From: Metallyticus violacea
Lineage: Eukaryota; Arthropoda; Insecta; Mantodea; Metallyticidae
NCBI GenBank assembly: GCA_030762175.1
Contig: CM060840.1
Span: forward strand, 42,910,001 to 42,974,000
Length of the DNA stretch: 64,000 nucleotides
Direction: 5' to 3'
The translations under genes were made by a program, and so were the position numbers. The notes beneath the pieces are model-generated. The model had not been told where the DNA came from and made no database searches. It saw only the letters and a program-made list of their open reading frames with translations. This document shows, in pieces, positions 22,842-34,502 of the stretch. Position 1 is the first letter of the stretch. Each line of letters opens with the position of its first letter.

Positions 22842-23479
22842 AACTCTCAAAAGAACAATTTCATGATAGTGTTCTTATAAGCAAATAACCAGGTAATCAA
22901 CTATGATAATAAAGACACTCTGCAGAGAGTATTATTAGTATTGTATAGAGTCATTCAAAACTAAAATTTTGATATCTCTAAAAAGAAATTATTCATGATA
23001 TTCTAAGGCCCCCCTTTCCCACTAAATGTAAGCTTGTAATAAATAATGTAATAACCGAATTGGGGAATCAACGGTAACGCTTGCGACTGCACTGGGGTAA
23101 TCCTGAGTTCAAATCTCTTGGAGCCGATCATCTTGACCTTCGGTTTTTTCATGGTTTCTCCCTGGTTGCTTAGGCAAATCCTGGGATGGATCTTTACTGT
23201 CCACGAATTTTTCGTTCTCCCATACACGTCGTTTCCTTCCAGCTCTGTCACAGGACTGAAAGTAGACTGGTGTGGTTTGAGTTTTGTTGCAATTTAGAAA
23301 GGTTTCTGCTCCGGCATATGGTAATGAATTGGGTCTTTTCAGCGGCTCGAATCTCTTAAAGGCGGTTGTCCTGGCGAGGAGGTGCTTTATCTGGAAATTG
23401 TTAGGGACATCGTCTTTGTCCGCACATCATCTCTCGTGGATCTTGACCCCCGGCGGGGTGTCTCCAGCTCCCTTATACT

Positions 23480-24111
23480 GTGCGATCAGCTTTGTTTTCC
23501 CCCGGAGTGTTTTGCCTATGGACGAGAGTGTCCTCGTTTTCCTGTTGGCCTGTCAGCCCAGTCTGGATGATTAGCGGGAAGGTAAAACAATAAAAAAAAA
23601 CCAAGCATACAATACACAATCAATTTAAGAGGCTATTACTTACTAAATTAACAAATGAGGTGCTGAAACTACTCACCTTCATTCTCCACACATTTTTGGT
23701 GTCTCTGTAAGAAATTATTCATCACTCGCTGTAGTTTATTTTCAGAAATTCGGACACTTTTCTTAGAGTCAGTTTCCTGAAATTTTTATACAACTTATGA
23801 ACTGATTTACGATATGGAGCGTCTACATCCCAGAATTTTGCTTGAAGCAGTCTTCGAACTTCACGAGCTTATTGAGTTAACACATGTGAATGTGCGCAGA
23901 GCCGTTGTAAACACATAAGACACAATACACTTTATGTATACTATCGAATTACGTAACGAACAACACAAGCATCCAGGAACGTTTTATGACTGTGACAGTC
24001 AGCACGGTCAACAAGTAAACAAGCAGGCTTGCTATCCCCACCAAAGCAAACGAGTAGGGACTCGCTCATAGGAAAAACCACGTGCCGCGGGGAAAGCACT
24101 ACTGATCGCAC
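23480..24111 (-). mobile_element. Non-autonomous DNA transposon with inverted arms, internally deleted
   Basis: The outer ends are GTGCGATCAG (23480-23489) and CTGATCGCAC (24102-24111), an exact 10-bp inverted pair. The similarity continues inward for about 60-70 bp at roughly 70 percent by eye (shared TTTCCCC, CCTATG, CGAG and CTCGTTT). Between the arms is a transposase remnant on the minus strand in which the N-terminal part is joined directly to the C-terminal end. The 632-bp unit sits inside a SINE-C copy. Part of the terminal pair resembles SINE-C sequence, so the exact boundary and target duplication are unresolved. Confidence 0.62.
23648..23905 (-). pseudogene. Internally deleted Tc1/mariner-superfamily transposase remnant
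   Basis: On the minus strand the reading gives EVRRLLQAKFWDVDAPYRKS with VHKLYKNFRK, the N-terminal helix-turn-helix seen in IS630/mariner-like insect transposases (R-R-L-F-x-x-K-F-x-V, then K-W-x-x-x-F-R-x-T-G-S). After one frameshift it passes straight to SENKLQRVMNNFLQRHQKCV and ENEGE, a stop, then FQHLIC, which is the C-terminal end (L-Q-R-V-M...C-x-E-x-x-G-x-H-F-Q-H-L-I). The whole catalytic DDE/D core, some 200 residues, is missing. This is the structure expected of a non-autonomous derivative mobilised by a full-length relative. Confidence 0.68.
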
Positions 24112-24205
24112 TGGTCCTTCCTCTCGGAGGTACCAGTGATGGAGACGCAGGCATAAACGGCCAGCCGTTGAGCAAGGTCGAAGTACCGAGATATCCTCCT
24201 CCATC

Positions 24206-26679
24206 AAATCCAAATTAAAATTAATTTTTCAAAATGAATTAATGGTTAATGGGTAATAAGCCGTTACCAGAAATGTGTGGGAACTGAAGATAGACAGTTC
24301 CAGCATTTCTTTGCGTGACGTAATTTTTCAGTGCATTGAAACAGGTATATTGTTTATCACTCGAGTGTTTCTACGACTGACGTTTGTTTTAACCTGCCCA
24401 CCTTGATTCTAATATAGTCCAGCTGTCTTTGAACAAGGCTTATCGGCCGATGAGTCTCCGTCACCGCGTCGGCCACACATAATTGAATGACACAATATAT
24501 AAAAGTGCACAGATTTCTTCAGCATTGCCTATAAACAGATGCTTCTCTTTTCATCTGCCAAAGTTGCCCAGTAATATTGAAAGTGTATATTCTGTTAAAT
24601 AAGTTGTATAAAGAAATCTCCATTATTATATTCGCGAAAATGTGAATAATGCAGTAATAAGTATATTTATTGGAATATTAATTGCTCTACTACTTCATAA
24701 TATAAATATAAAACATTTTGCATAAAATTTACATTTGTTCGTTTGAAATGCTTAAGAATGTTGCATGACTTATGTTTAGTTTATTTGAATTATATTCTGA
24801 ATAATCTTTTATTAGCCTCTTGTTCTTCTTCTATGTTAGTTGTAATCCTTTTAATACAATACTAAACTCCTAAAAGCACTCTCGGCGAAGAAGAAGCAGC
24901 TGAGAAGACGATGATAAGGTGCTGATATTTTATAGCTCAAGTAAAACGTTGTGAATTTTGCCGATGCGCCAGAAATTATTAGAGGGGAGAGAGATGAAGA
25001 GGAGGGGTCCTCATATGTGGACAGGAGAATGTTGACGAACTGCTCCCGTGGGAAATAGGAAACTGCTGGATGGGCAATAAAGTAACGGAGAAGACTTAGG
25101 GGTTAGCCAACGCTCGTGTTTCATGATATACCGAAGTGATTCATTAATGTAGACTGTACGGTGCACCGCGGAGAGATAACGAGATGGGGAAGTAAGGCTG
25201 TGTAGTGCAACTTCAGTTTCTCCTCAACTCTGTTTGGTACAAAGTTACCAGCATCAGAACATAAGTACGTAGTTGCAAAAGATTAATCAGATAGCGTTTC
25301 GATATAATTGCCTTGTTACCAACAGTTCTATAAGCACTGCCGCAGTTAATCACATTTTAAATTCAATCTGATAGCGTTATGGAGATGTCAGTTTCGACTC
25401 CCGACACCGAAATGCGTTAATATTATTCCCATCTAAACATTTAAAGAGCATGCAAGACTTTTGCGTTAGTTTGCAGCAACCTGCTAGTAAAAGAATAATG
25501 TACTTGCCCTTGATTAAATGTCATATCAAGTTTTAGGATAAAGATTTAGTAATTTTCAGCAGAACAATATTCAGTAAAAAAAGTTTACTCCTATATTATT
25601 TTAATATTTTCATTTTCCAGTTTTATTTATTTTTCATTTTGAATCTTTAGTGATATGAATAAAAATTATTGATTCTCTATCACACTAGCCTCTAAATCTA
25701 TAAATATAATGCGCAAAAATATTTATAAAGGGTTTACGAGTAGAAAATTGACAGTGAAGTATTTTGAGAATGAGAACAAATGATCTCAGATGCTTCAATA
25801 TGGAGCTACAGGTATCGATAAGGATCAACAGTAGTTACGTTGCGATGTGATATGTGTCATAATCAGTGAAATTTAAACCAACGTCATTGTCAGAGTTGCA
25901 ATCATAAGAGTCTGCACATCAATTTAGCCAAGTCACACAATGTCACTCAGTGTATAGGTAAGGCGTACAGTAGGTACGACTTAAGAACGATTACTGTACT
26001 TGAACTTCCATTAATTAGTTACAGCATGTGATCTACTGAAGTGATAATACATTTTTGGAAACATAAATTATTTGTTTAAGACAAGTTACTGTGTTTTCCT
26101 TTTGACCACCTATAAACACTTTTGTATCTTTGGAGTCAAGACCTGCACGACAACGCAGTGTCCGAAAGAATTTGTTTCTGTTCTGCTTTCTATCCATAAA
26201 ATTTTCATAGGTACATTTTTTTTGGACGATCCTGCTCCTTTTCTTTTTTTACTCATCATTGCTGTTTACATGTCTTAAATTCAAAATATTAATGTTACTA
26301 ACCAAAACAAAAATAAGAACAAAAAAAATTATATATAAATCCCCATTTATATAACCCTTTAGAAATTCGGTTTTTCGTTATGGGTTTTATAGCACTTCAT
26401 TTTTGTTTAGGATTTTAGATATAGATTAAATTGTCATCTTAACTCTAGGAATCACAACAGTTAGTCTTTCGTCTCTTCTTCTTCCTTCTCTTTTTCTTCT
26501 TCTCCTCCTTCCTTCCCCTTATTGAAGAACAAATAAAATTCTAATACTGTCTTTATCAACTTTCTAACTATATTAAAATATGTAACCTTTACATGCAGTA
26601 TTATATATATAATTTGACTTTTTTCTGCATTTGATATAACTATGAAATAATGAACTCTGTATTTTTTCTGGTATTTTTA
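24206..26679. other. Interval without recognised feature
   Basis: No gene, RNA or repeat was recognised. GC is a little higher at 24880-25260 but without a credible open frame. Confidence 0.45.
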
Positions 26680-26745
26680 TCCTGGTAGAGTGGAAGAAAA
26701 GGCCCCATGGCCTTAACTCCCGTCAGGGTAAATAAATAAACATTT
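26680..26745 (+). mobile_element. Probable LINE 3'-end remnant
   Basis: The segment CTGGTAGAGTGGAAGAAAAG followed by GGCCCCATGGCCTTAACTCC and an (AAATA)-type tail resembles the short 3' UTR and tail found on many insect Jockey-like LINEs (recalled, not searched). No coding part is attached, so this would be a 5'-truncated copy. It is not contiguous with the LINE at 4.4-9.3 kb. Confidence 0.5.
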
Positions 26746-29700
26746 ACATTTAACTCAGAAAGTGCACTTTTCTGAATTTTACCGGGATACAAAACAGTTA
26801 GGTTAAGGAGTTAGCAAGGCTTAGTTTTATAATTCTGATCTCTAAAAGCCCTATATTGTGTTTTTCGCGCTTTACAGTTTTACCATATGATACCTAATAT
26901 CAAGTTAGGTCTGAAGAGAAGTACTAGTAAAAATACATGCAAAATATTCAAGCTGTCCCTACTGTACATTTTGCGACCGCACGTCTGGTTGTTGTAGTTC
27001 TGTTATAATTACTTACAACACTACTGCAGCAGGAACTAACAGATGAAGTCTTTATAAATGTAATATTACAGTTTGCATAATTACGCAAAACAGGAAAACG
27101 CTTCTATATTGCCCGTAGCAACGGCATTGAAAAGCCTCTTACGGTATGTTGTTTATGAAACAAATACATACATGTAATATTTAAAATAAAAAACGTTTTT
27201 TTTAAATAGCGACCATTCAAAAATAACACGCACATCTGCACATAGCAGATTCTTTTACCATTTATTTGCATCGCAATATACATACTATTTCCGCATTCTG
27301 TGTCTCTTGCTCATTTACAGCAAGTAATCAACATTCCAAGCTAAGTTCCCTATACAAAGCATTCTGAAGTTCACCCATTAAGTCAACTTTTTGCAACAAA
27401 TATTGACAGGAGTGGAGAAACTGTAAACATTCTAATTTGTAATTTTTCTAACTCACCTATGATTATTTATGTTATTTCATAAGGTTCAACAAGTTCTAGA
27501 ACACTGCTAGGTATATTTCGAATACGAATATTTTTATTTGATATTTTACAGAACATCTTGTGATTATATGCCATATAATGTTTACTTTGTTTCACAGTAG
27601 GGCTAAACCCACTTTCCACATAGAATATTTCAACATTCAGCATAACGATTCCTTGTATGTTACTTTCCAAAAGAACGTACCGAAAGCGAAATATATGTAC
27701 TATTTAGCTTAGCGGTTTAAGGTCTACAGTTTCGGAGCCGGTTCCGAATTAGAACGCACTCGCAAATTCCAAAATGAAAGTTACTGTTATATGGGTGATA
27801 TTGCGTTTTGAGCCGGTGCGGCTACAAAGACAGCTCTAGGTCAAAAACAGCAGAAGGAAAAAAAGAAAAGCAAACATCTTGACTTAAAATTATGACTATT
27901 TTAATTATTTTAGTAATTTTATGACCTACGGTTGTAATCTGTTTCAGCACAATAATTTTGAACCTTTTATCCCAAATTTTTATGTGGATTTATTTTTTAA
28001 TATAGTTAAATTTATATTTTTTAAAAACTTATAACATCTCAAACATTTCGCCTGCATCTTCTTTCCTATTGCAATAGAAATTACAGGACTGGTGAAACCA
28101 GAACCTATTTGGCTATCATCAACACATGAACATAAAATATGTAATTATCTAATACACAAAGAATTTAATATTTTGTTACAACTAAACAATAATAAAAGTA
28201 AACCCATACTTCCTATCTGTGTTAAAATTGGTTTTGTTCTTTAAAATAAAGGTCTGAAAAAAGTGTAGTAGTTAAAGCGACAGTAGTTAAAAAAGAAATC
28301 TGGCGGTAAACTCTTGTTTTTCTTCTTCTTGAGCTCTACAACCCAACGTGGACCTCGGCTTCTCGATGGTCTGCCCCCATTCTTCTTGTGCCATCATATT
28401 CTCTCACAGGGCGGTTACGTATTGGCCAACCTCTATTACCAACTCTTAATTATATTGTTATCCTGTATGTATTTTGGCACGCTATCTCCACATGTCCTAA
28501 CTAAGGCAACCGGATTACATTTTTTGTTTTCATTCATAGCTAATGTGTCAGGGAATGACTTTTGAATAACAGGATCCAAAACAAATAGATCTAGGATAAT
28601 ATGTCTTTGCCTGAGTGTATGTGCGTGTTTATATTTTAGATTAATGGCACAATTTGGAAGCAACTATTCTGTATATCACGTCATAGGTATGCGATGTATA
28701 ATATAATAACAAAAAACCAGAACCAATAGTATCAATTTCATCCAAAACTCCTCTGTATATTGCATGACCATACTTGGTTGTAATAATTCCTAAGCACTAA
28801 GCATCACCGATCATTTGCAAAACGCAACTGTCTTTGTTTCATTTCACACAACAACCATTTGCATATTTTAGGGAAAAAATAGTAAACAAAATGGGTAAGT
28901 AAACAGAAGGGTTCATATATCTTTCTGCATGCTTTTCATGTCATTTAAACGTGAATTGCTTGGCGAAAATATTGTTCACTCATTGCAGTAAATTTTACAA
29001 AAATCCCTATTCTGTTTGACAGTGCGGAACACAAATTATTCCCAGATTTTGGGGGAGTTGGGTGAAATTATGATCCCTGCTTTCATATAAGTTGCATGAG
29101 TATAAAAGCTTGGGAGAATATCCCACTCTCCATCCTTTTGCTTTATTACCGTAGGCTGTCGTGTGCAGTAAATAAAGCAATGCGAAGAGCAGTCAGTCGT
29201 TCTTTTGTTGAGGGAGAGGGGAAAGCTCAATTATTCAGGGCTACTGAGCCGTTTGTGCGTGTACATACCGCCAGGCGGACCAAACAGGGATGAAGCAATA
29301 ATGGCGTATCAGAAAGGCTGATATGCAAAGTGTTTGTGAACATCGCCAACGGCGTCTGCAAGAAAAGGCAGACCTGTTGGGGAAGGCAATTCCATTGGGT
29401 CTAAGATGAGGAAATGGAATTTGTGTGCCATAATTTAGAGAGAAGGAAGATGGGAGTATCATAAAGGCAAGGAACCGAGCTTGGAATATTTTAGAAAATC
29501 TCTTGAGCCCATGGCAACAAGATATCTGTTTTACTCCGTATCGCCTTTTGGATCGAAGAGGCATTGTGTGTAAACAGCAGTTATTGAAATGTTCTTCCAT
29601 GTATTTGTCTTTAGTAAAATCTTCAACAAGGATCTAAAATACAAACTCATTAGCTTATGAGACAACCACAACTGAAAGGAGAACGGGGAAGGAAGGAGTT

Positions 29701-30023
29701 TCAATGGGATAATTACCCCTTCCCATCCAATGTTCAAATTTCCAATATGAACAATACAATTTACTCAAGTACGTTACAACTATGCTTTAAAGTTAATATT
29801 GTTTAAAAGTATCCCCTCACACAATAAATGTACAGACAACCTTGACCAACTCAAAAAGTAATTGATAACGTAATAAAAGTAACATAGAAGCCAAGAACAC
29901 TCAATTATAAAATTGGTAAACTAAGATAGAAGACATTAACACACAAATAAATAAACGTTGAAGAGTAGGCAAGCACAGTTTGGATATGCTGAAATAGGCA
30001 GGCATGGACACAACAATAAGAAA
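26746..30023. other. Interval without recognised feature
   Basis: A weak tRNA-like pattern at 27705-27760 (TAGCTTAGCGGTTTAAGG, then GGTTCCGAATTAG) may be a decayed SINE head. A GC-richer patch at 28325-28440 may be repeat-derived. Open frames at 29036-29737 have no motif. No gene is supported. Confidence 0.4.
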
Positions 30024-30536
30024 TGACACGATAGGATAGGATAGGGTGGGACAGAAAAGGTATTTGGCATTGCGCCTACACTAGTGAGCCTTTAGAATCT
30101 ATGTATTCATGGAGGCACCTTCAAGAGGAAGGGATTCATGGACGGCCAGATCCATGAGGTCGGGGTACATGGATGTAGGCGGGATCCCTAACATTCTCTC
30201 AGATGGTAAGCCTGTAAAAGACACGTCGGTATTACGTGATAGCTGTCCAAGTGTCCATAAAGCAAACCCACCATACATCACGGCTAGGACTCTTAATAGC
30301 GCAATTCACCGACACGCCACACACCACCAGCCCGCCTCGTCTGACACAACCCTGCATCCAGTACAGTGGAATGAAACGATATGAAAATGGAATAGTGGAA
30401 AAATTTTGAAAAATAAATCTAAGATCTAAAAAAAATAATAAATAAATAATCAATATGGCTGGCTGCAACGGATTTGAACTGAGAACTTCCTGAATACGAG
30501 TCTCAAACGTTACCTCTGAGTCACTCCGTTCGCTGG
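30024..30536 (-). mobile_element. SINE family C, near full-length copy
   Basis: Read from 30536 on the minus strand, the head has AGGTAACGTTTGAGACTCG and box B AGTTCAAATCC. The body has CATATCGTTTCATTCCACTG, CAGGGTTGTG, GTTAGGGATCCCG and TACATCCATG. The 3' end has ATCCCTTCCTCTTGAAGGTG and GTAGGCGCAATGCC, each with a counterpart in the 58.0-kb copy. It terminates in (ATCCT)-like units at 30024-30050. This is the best copy for defining the full length of about 500 bp. Confidence 0.78.
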
Positions 30537-31018
30537 CATTACAGTTTATAAATTAATTAAACTAAAAATAGAATATAAGCTAAACACAAACAAATATAAC
30601 TTTGATAAGCTAAGCTACGAAACTAGCAAAGGCTTGTTAGAGAGGGATTACCAGCAATAACTGGATATCCACCTATCTATCTTTTGGTTTTCTTGCGTTT
30701 AGCAAATTCTACGAAGAACCTTTTTTTTTTTTTTTTTTTTTTTAAATTCTTTTCTCCTGTTTTCTGTGTACATGGCCATTCCAGTAGAGACTTTAGCAAT
30801 GCTATTTTCTGATACAATCTTCTTTCTGAGCCTGATTTCATATTTCTATGTTGCAGTGTTAGGGGTTCAGTTATCCGTTGCAGATACACAGTTTGTCACC
30901 AGGATGACGGCAATGAAGGTTTTACAGGTATCCATTTCTGAGTAGTTCAATATCCTTAAAGAGTTTCATATAATTTATTCTGAAGTGTTCTTGTGAAACT
31001 TGCCTCTCATTTCTGCAG
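30537..31018. other. Interval with T homopolymer
   Basis: A 23-bp T run at 30721-30743 may be a minus-strand poly(A) tail. The adjoining minus frame shows no recognisable family. Confidence 0.4.
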
Positions 31019-31297
31019 AACAAGCTATCCTGAAAAACGGACGATATCTCGCTATGTAAATAACATGTGGCTTATCAGAAGAACCGCGACGTCGGAAGCG
31101 TGGCAGAGTCCTTCAAAGAGGAGAAAATTGGCTACGGAGAACGTTCCACAAAAGGACAATTTCAGCAAGGCTGCTACATGCAAGTTACCCGAGGAAGGGA
31201 GAGAAGAAGAGAGGCAGATAGTTTTCGCTCCAGTGGAGGCTCTGGGACCCGTCCTGCCGGAAAGTTGCGGGTTTCCACACCAAGAGAGAAGAGGCGG
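31019..31297 (+). other. Candidate host exon (weak)
   Basis: A good acceptor-like pyrimidine tract, TTGCCTCTCATTTCTGCAG, ends at 31018. It is followed by an open frame of 92 codons in a locally GC-richer stretch, ending at a weak donor-like GGGTAGAA at 298-299. The translation is hydrophilic, with KRRKLATENVP, REEERQIVF and PVEALGPVLPESCG, and matches no domain I recognise. No neighbouring exon was found. It could equally be chance or a decayed repeat. Confidence 0.2.
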
Positions 31298-32200
31298 GTA
31301 GAAAACGCTGGTTAGCTGACGTTGCGGAAAACTCTTAACTGTGGTGTTAGAGGAGCACAGTGGTTGGGGTTATTGTTATATACATATGTAGCTTTTGCCT
31401 ACGCTAGGGTAGGCATTCGCGTAACAGCATTTTGAGAATCTCAAGAAGAGCAACATTTTCCTCCATTGTACTCAGTCCAGAAAAAAATTAATTGTAAAAG
31501 TGTCTACTTTATTAACACTTCATCTTGGTAAGCCTTAACATTTCTTTATTTTATATTTAAAGCAAATTTATCAGCAAAGGAGACACTAGGAACGTTACTT
31601 CTGGACAACTTAAGAAAAGAGCAAGAGATTGGGAAAACAGGTACTCACGCCCAAGACATTCCCAGAGACCAGTGTTAAAGTTAAAATGTGAAACTTCTTC
31701 TACATTTACTTTTCCAACTTCAAGCATATTATACTAAATGAAAAATCGTCATTACCACAACTAAATATCCTACCACACACTTTTTTCTTTACTGGCAATT
31801 TTGTGCTTTATTTGTTATAGCAGGCGACGAGGAATATCACTAGAAGAAAACTCTTTGACACTTTCTGCCACAATTTCTGTGAGTTCTACAATACTTGGAA
31901 TTGTGCATGATTAGCATTCTGTGCTTCAAAACTTACAAATTCTTTTGCACGGTGTACTTTTTCATAATTAATGCACTTGAGGGTACATACATAAACTCAG
32001 CAAATTCTCGGTCAGAAAGTGATCCGCGTGGAAATTTTAAATATTTTGTATTTCTTGATCAGATGTTTTTGTCATGTTGCTACAAGTAATGCATTCAAAA
32101 GATGACAGTTTAATTGTACAGGTTGTGCATTTACCATGAGAATGAAGATGAAATGACAAACTGAATATCGTTAGAATGTTCCGGCGAGCGCACCTATGTA
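31298..32200. other. Interval without recognised feature
   Basis: AT-rich apart from the first 100 bp. No motif was recognised up to the mariner end. Confidence 0.45.
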
Positions 32201-33484
32201 CGAGGGTAGGTCCTTAAGTTTCCGACCTAACAATTTTCTAGGTATGATAAAGACAAAAACTATATTTCACTTTTCAATATAGTTACCCTTTATTGCAATA
32301 CACTTCTCACGTCTTTGAGTTATCAGTTCAACCCCCCCCCCCCTCCCAAAATAGTCAGAAGTCTTGTTTGCAAAATGGACATAAACAGCATCCATCACTT
32401 CTTCCTTACACTTAAGATAACATCACTTCGAAGGTCCTTCTTGAGTTTTGAGAAGAGAAAATAGTCACTGGGAGTTAGATCTAGGCTGTGGGGTGGATGG
32501 TCGATCTCCTTGAAGCCACATTTCTCCACAGCTTCTTTTAAAAGAAGAGCTGTGTGCACAGGAGCATTATAGTGAAGAAGGCGCACACCCTCACTCAGCT
32601 TTCCTTGCCTTTTCTCTTTGATGGAAGTACGTAGTCTGTGCAGTAGGCCAGCATAGTACTCTCCATTTAATGTGATGTTCCTCTCCTTGAAGTCAATCCT
32701 TTCACAGTCCCAAAAGATTGTGGCCAAGATCTTCTTGGTTGGGCGACCTTGGCCTTTAGAGGCGGTGCTACGCCAGGTTTACGCTACTCCATTGATTATC
32801 TTTTGTACAAGAGATCTCAAAGGAATACCATAGTTTCATCTCCTGTAACAATGGTTTGCAGTACTTCTTTCCCGTTGCTACAGCAGAGCTCCAAAATGCC
32901 TGACAACAGATAACTTGCTACTTTTGGATGAGGAAAGAAGTCTAGGCACCCATCCCGCACTAACTTTATTCATGTTTAAATGTTCATGAATAATTTGAAA
33001 GTCTGATGTTTTACAAAGGCCCAACCTTGTTGCTATTTCTGTAACTTTGAGCCACCGGTCTTTCATAATTTCTTCTTCGACAAGAGTGATGCTTTCAGAA
33101 GTGAGCCCCTCCAAGGGCTGGGCCGATTTGCACGCTCTTCGTCTTCAATGTTTCCTCGACCCATTCAAAATTTGGCCCATTCTTTTACGGTAGAATATGA
33201 GGGGGTTGCTTCCCCATATACACCGTCCAATCGCTGTTTAATTACATTTGAAGTAAGTTCTTATTTTGTAAAAAAAAAACTTAATAACAGTTCGAAACTA
33301 CATTTTGAACATGTCGCAATCTTCTATACATAGCCTTCTTTATACAACTATATCTGAACAACTGAACACAGCGGAGCTGAGGTTACAGCTGCAATTGTTT
33401 AACAAATAAAGTATGACACCAGATAAGAGTTGTGAAGGCGATAATCCTTATCGACGAGGCCGGAAACTTATGGACTATCTATCT
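32201..33484 (-). mobile_element. mariner element, full-length with inverted ends and TA flanks
   Basis: The element is 1,284 bp, the usual mariner length. Its ends are inverted copies: positions 32208-32228 and, on the minus strand, 33457-33477 share AG-TCC-TAAGTTTCCG-CCT, with three mismatches over 21 positions. TA dinucleotides at 32199-32200 and 33485-33486 fit the TA target duplication of Tc1/mariner transposition. The interior encodes a degraded mariner transposase on the minus strand. A run of 13 C near 32333 lies near the 3' end of the coding region. Confidence 0.9.
32267..33275 (-). pseudogene. mariner transposase pseudogene
   Basis: Minus-strand blocks in order are: RLDGVYGEATPSYSTVKEWA (helix-turn-helix), MGRGNIEDEERA, SITLVEEEIMKDRWLKVTEI, NMNKVSAGWVPRLLSS, IVTGDET, ATIFWDCERIDF, NGEYYAGLLHRLRTSIKEKR, GVRLLHYNAPVHTALL, HPPHSLDLTPSDYFLFSKLK and KGNYIEK with a stop at 32267-32269. 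The first catalytic Asp (TGDET) and third (SLDLTPSD) are present. The second, normally in LLHDNAPVHTA, is Tyr (LLHYNAP). Frameshifts near 32395, 32750 and 32880 and in-frame stops interrupt it. The element is complete in length but catalytically dead. It could still be cross-mobilised in principle because the ends survive (inference). Confidence 0.9.
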
Positions 33485-34502
33485 TACTTATCCACTTGGA
33501 TTTTACCACTGCATAGGATGTAGGGAGTTGTGATGCTGTAAACGACAAAAGATGAGAGGGGTGCACACTTTAGGGAGTCCTTTTGGTTAGTCACCATGGA
33601 GATAGCTTAATAATTGCTAGTTATTTTGTTACAGATTAATGTCCCTCATAACATGGAATGTCCAAAGTAATGATGAATGAATGTTTGACAAAATTAAACA
33701 TAAATGAGCCCGGAGTCCACAACGCTTATATTTACCTTTCCAGGGTAATGAAAATCCCGGAAAAATCCCTTACCCAGGCAACTGGCCATGTGGGCATTCG
33801 ACTTTGAGACTTTCGGATTTGCAGGCTGCCCACAAAGCGGCCCCATTAATTAATGTTGATATAGTTTTAAAGGTAGCAACTTCGTTTATGAAAAACTTAC
33901 CCAACTGCAGATTAACTTGTTGAGGATTGTTCGTTGCTATAATGCGTTTTTAGATGCTAATCAACCGCAATACCAGCCACATTTTCAAACTCACATTGAA
34001 GTCTAGGGGCATTAACATGATTATGAAGTACAAAATGCTCAATCCAGCCTCAAGTTCTTTATCAGTTTCTTTATGAATCAGTCACCCACACGAGAGCGCT
34101 ACTGAATAACTTTGATAATTAATTCTTATGTATGATGGCTATGTTCTTGCAGGTAAGTAACAATAAATTAAACAACTCTAAATTCGCGCTGGTGAATATA
34201 TCCTATGTCGCAGTTTCTTCTTTGAAAATTGCCACGGCTTTCTTTAGAAAATATGCACGCGGGCTGGTAAAGGTGCAAATGCTATTGAAGAGGAAGAAAA
34301 GTAATTGATTTAAAATGACATTGCTTTAAATTAGACTTTACATGTGGTTTGATAGAAACCAGAAATAGAAGGAGATGATTGCGAGAAATATGGACTGTTG
34401 AAGAAAACGAGATGCTCTACGAATGCCGAACCTAGAAATAGTGTGGTGTCATTATTATAGAAAAAGTGAAAATAGACATGTAATTAAAATCGTTGTCCAG
34501 CA
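33485..34502. other. Interval with a GC-richer patch
   Basis: Positions 33700-33845 are noticeably GC-richer and repeat-like (GGCAACTGGCCATGTGGGC, GCGGCCCC) but match no other family in the window. The rest shows nothing. Confidence 0.4.

Larger units (their letters stand above)
23045..24205 (+). mobile_element. SINE family C copy, interrupted by a DNA transposon
   Basis: The head (23060-23115) has GGTAACGCTTGCGACTG and box-B-like AGTTCAAATCTC. Next come TCATCTTGACCTTCGG, TTTTTTCATGGTTTCTCC and GGTTGCTTAGGCAAAT. The body to about 23478 contains CACAGGACTGAAAGT, GACTGGTGTGGTTTGA and TTGTTAGGGAC, all matched in the 58.0-kb copy. It resumes after the nested element with GGTCCTTCCTCTCGGAGGTA and GTACCGAGATATCCTCCTCC (24112-24205), the family's 3' end in the same orientation. 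Read this way the insertion lies in the last quarter of the SINE. Confidence 0.72.

Noticed and set aside
33700..33845. GC-richer patch as another SINE copy
   Set aside because: It shares no ordered blocks with families A-E and lacks recognisable Pol III boxes.
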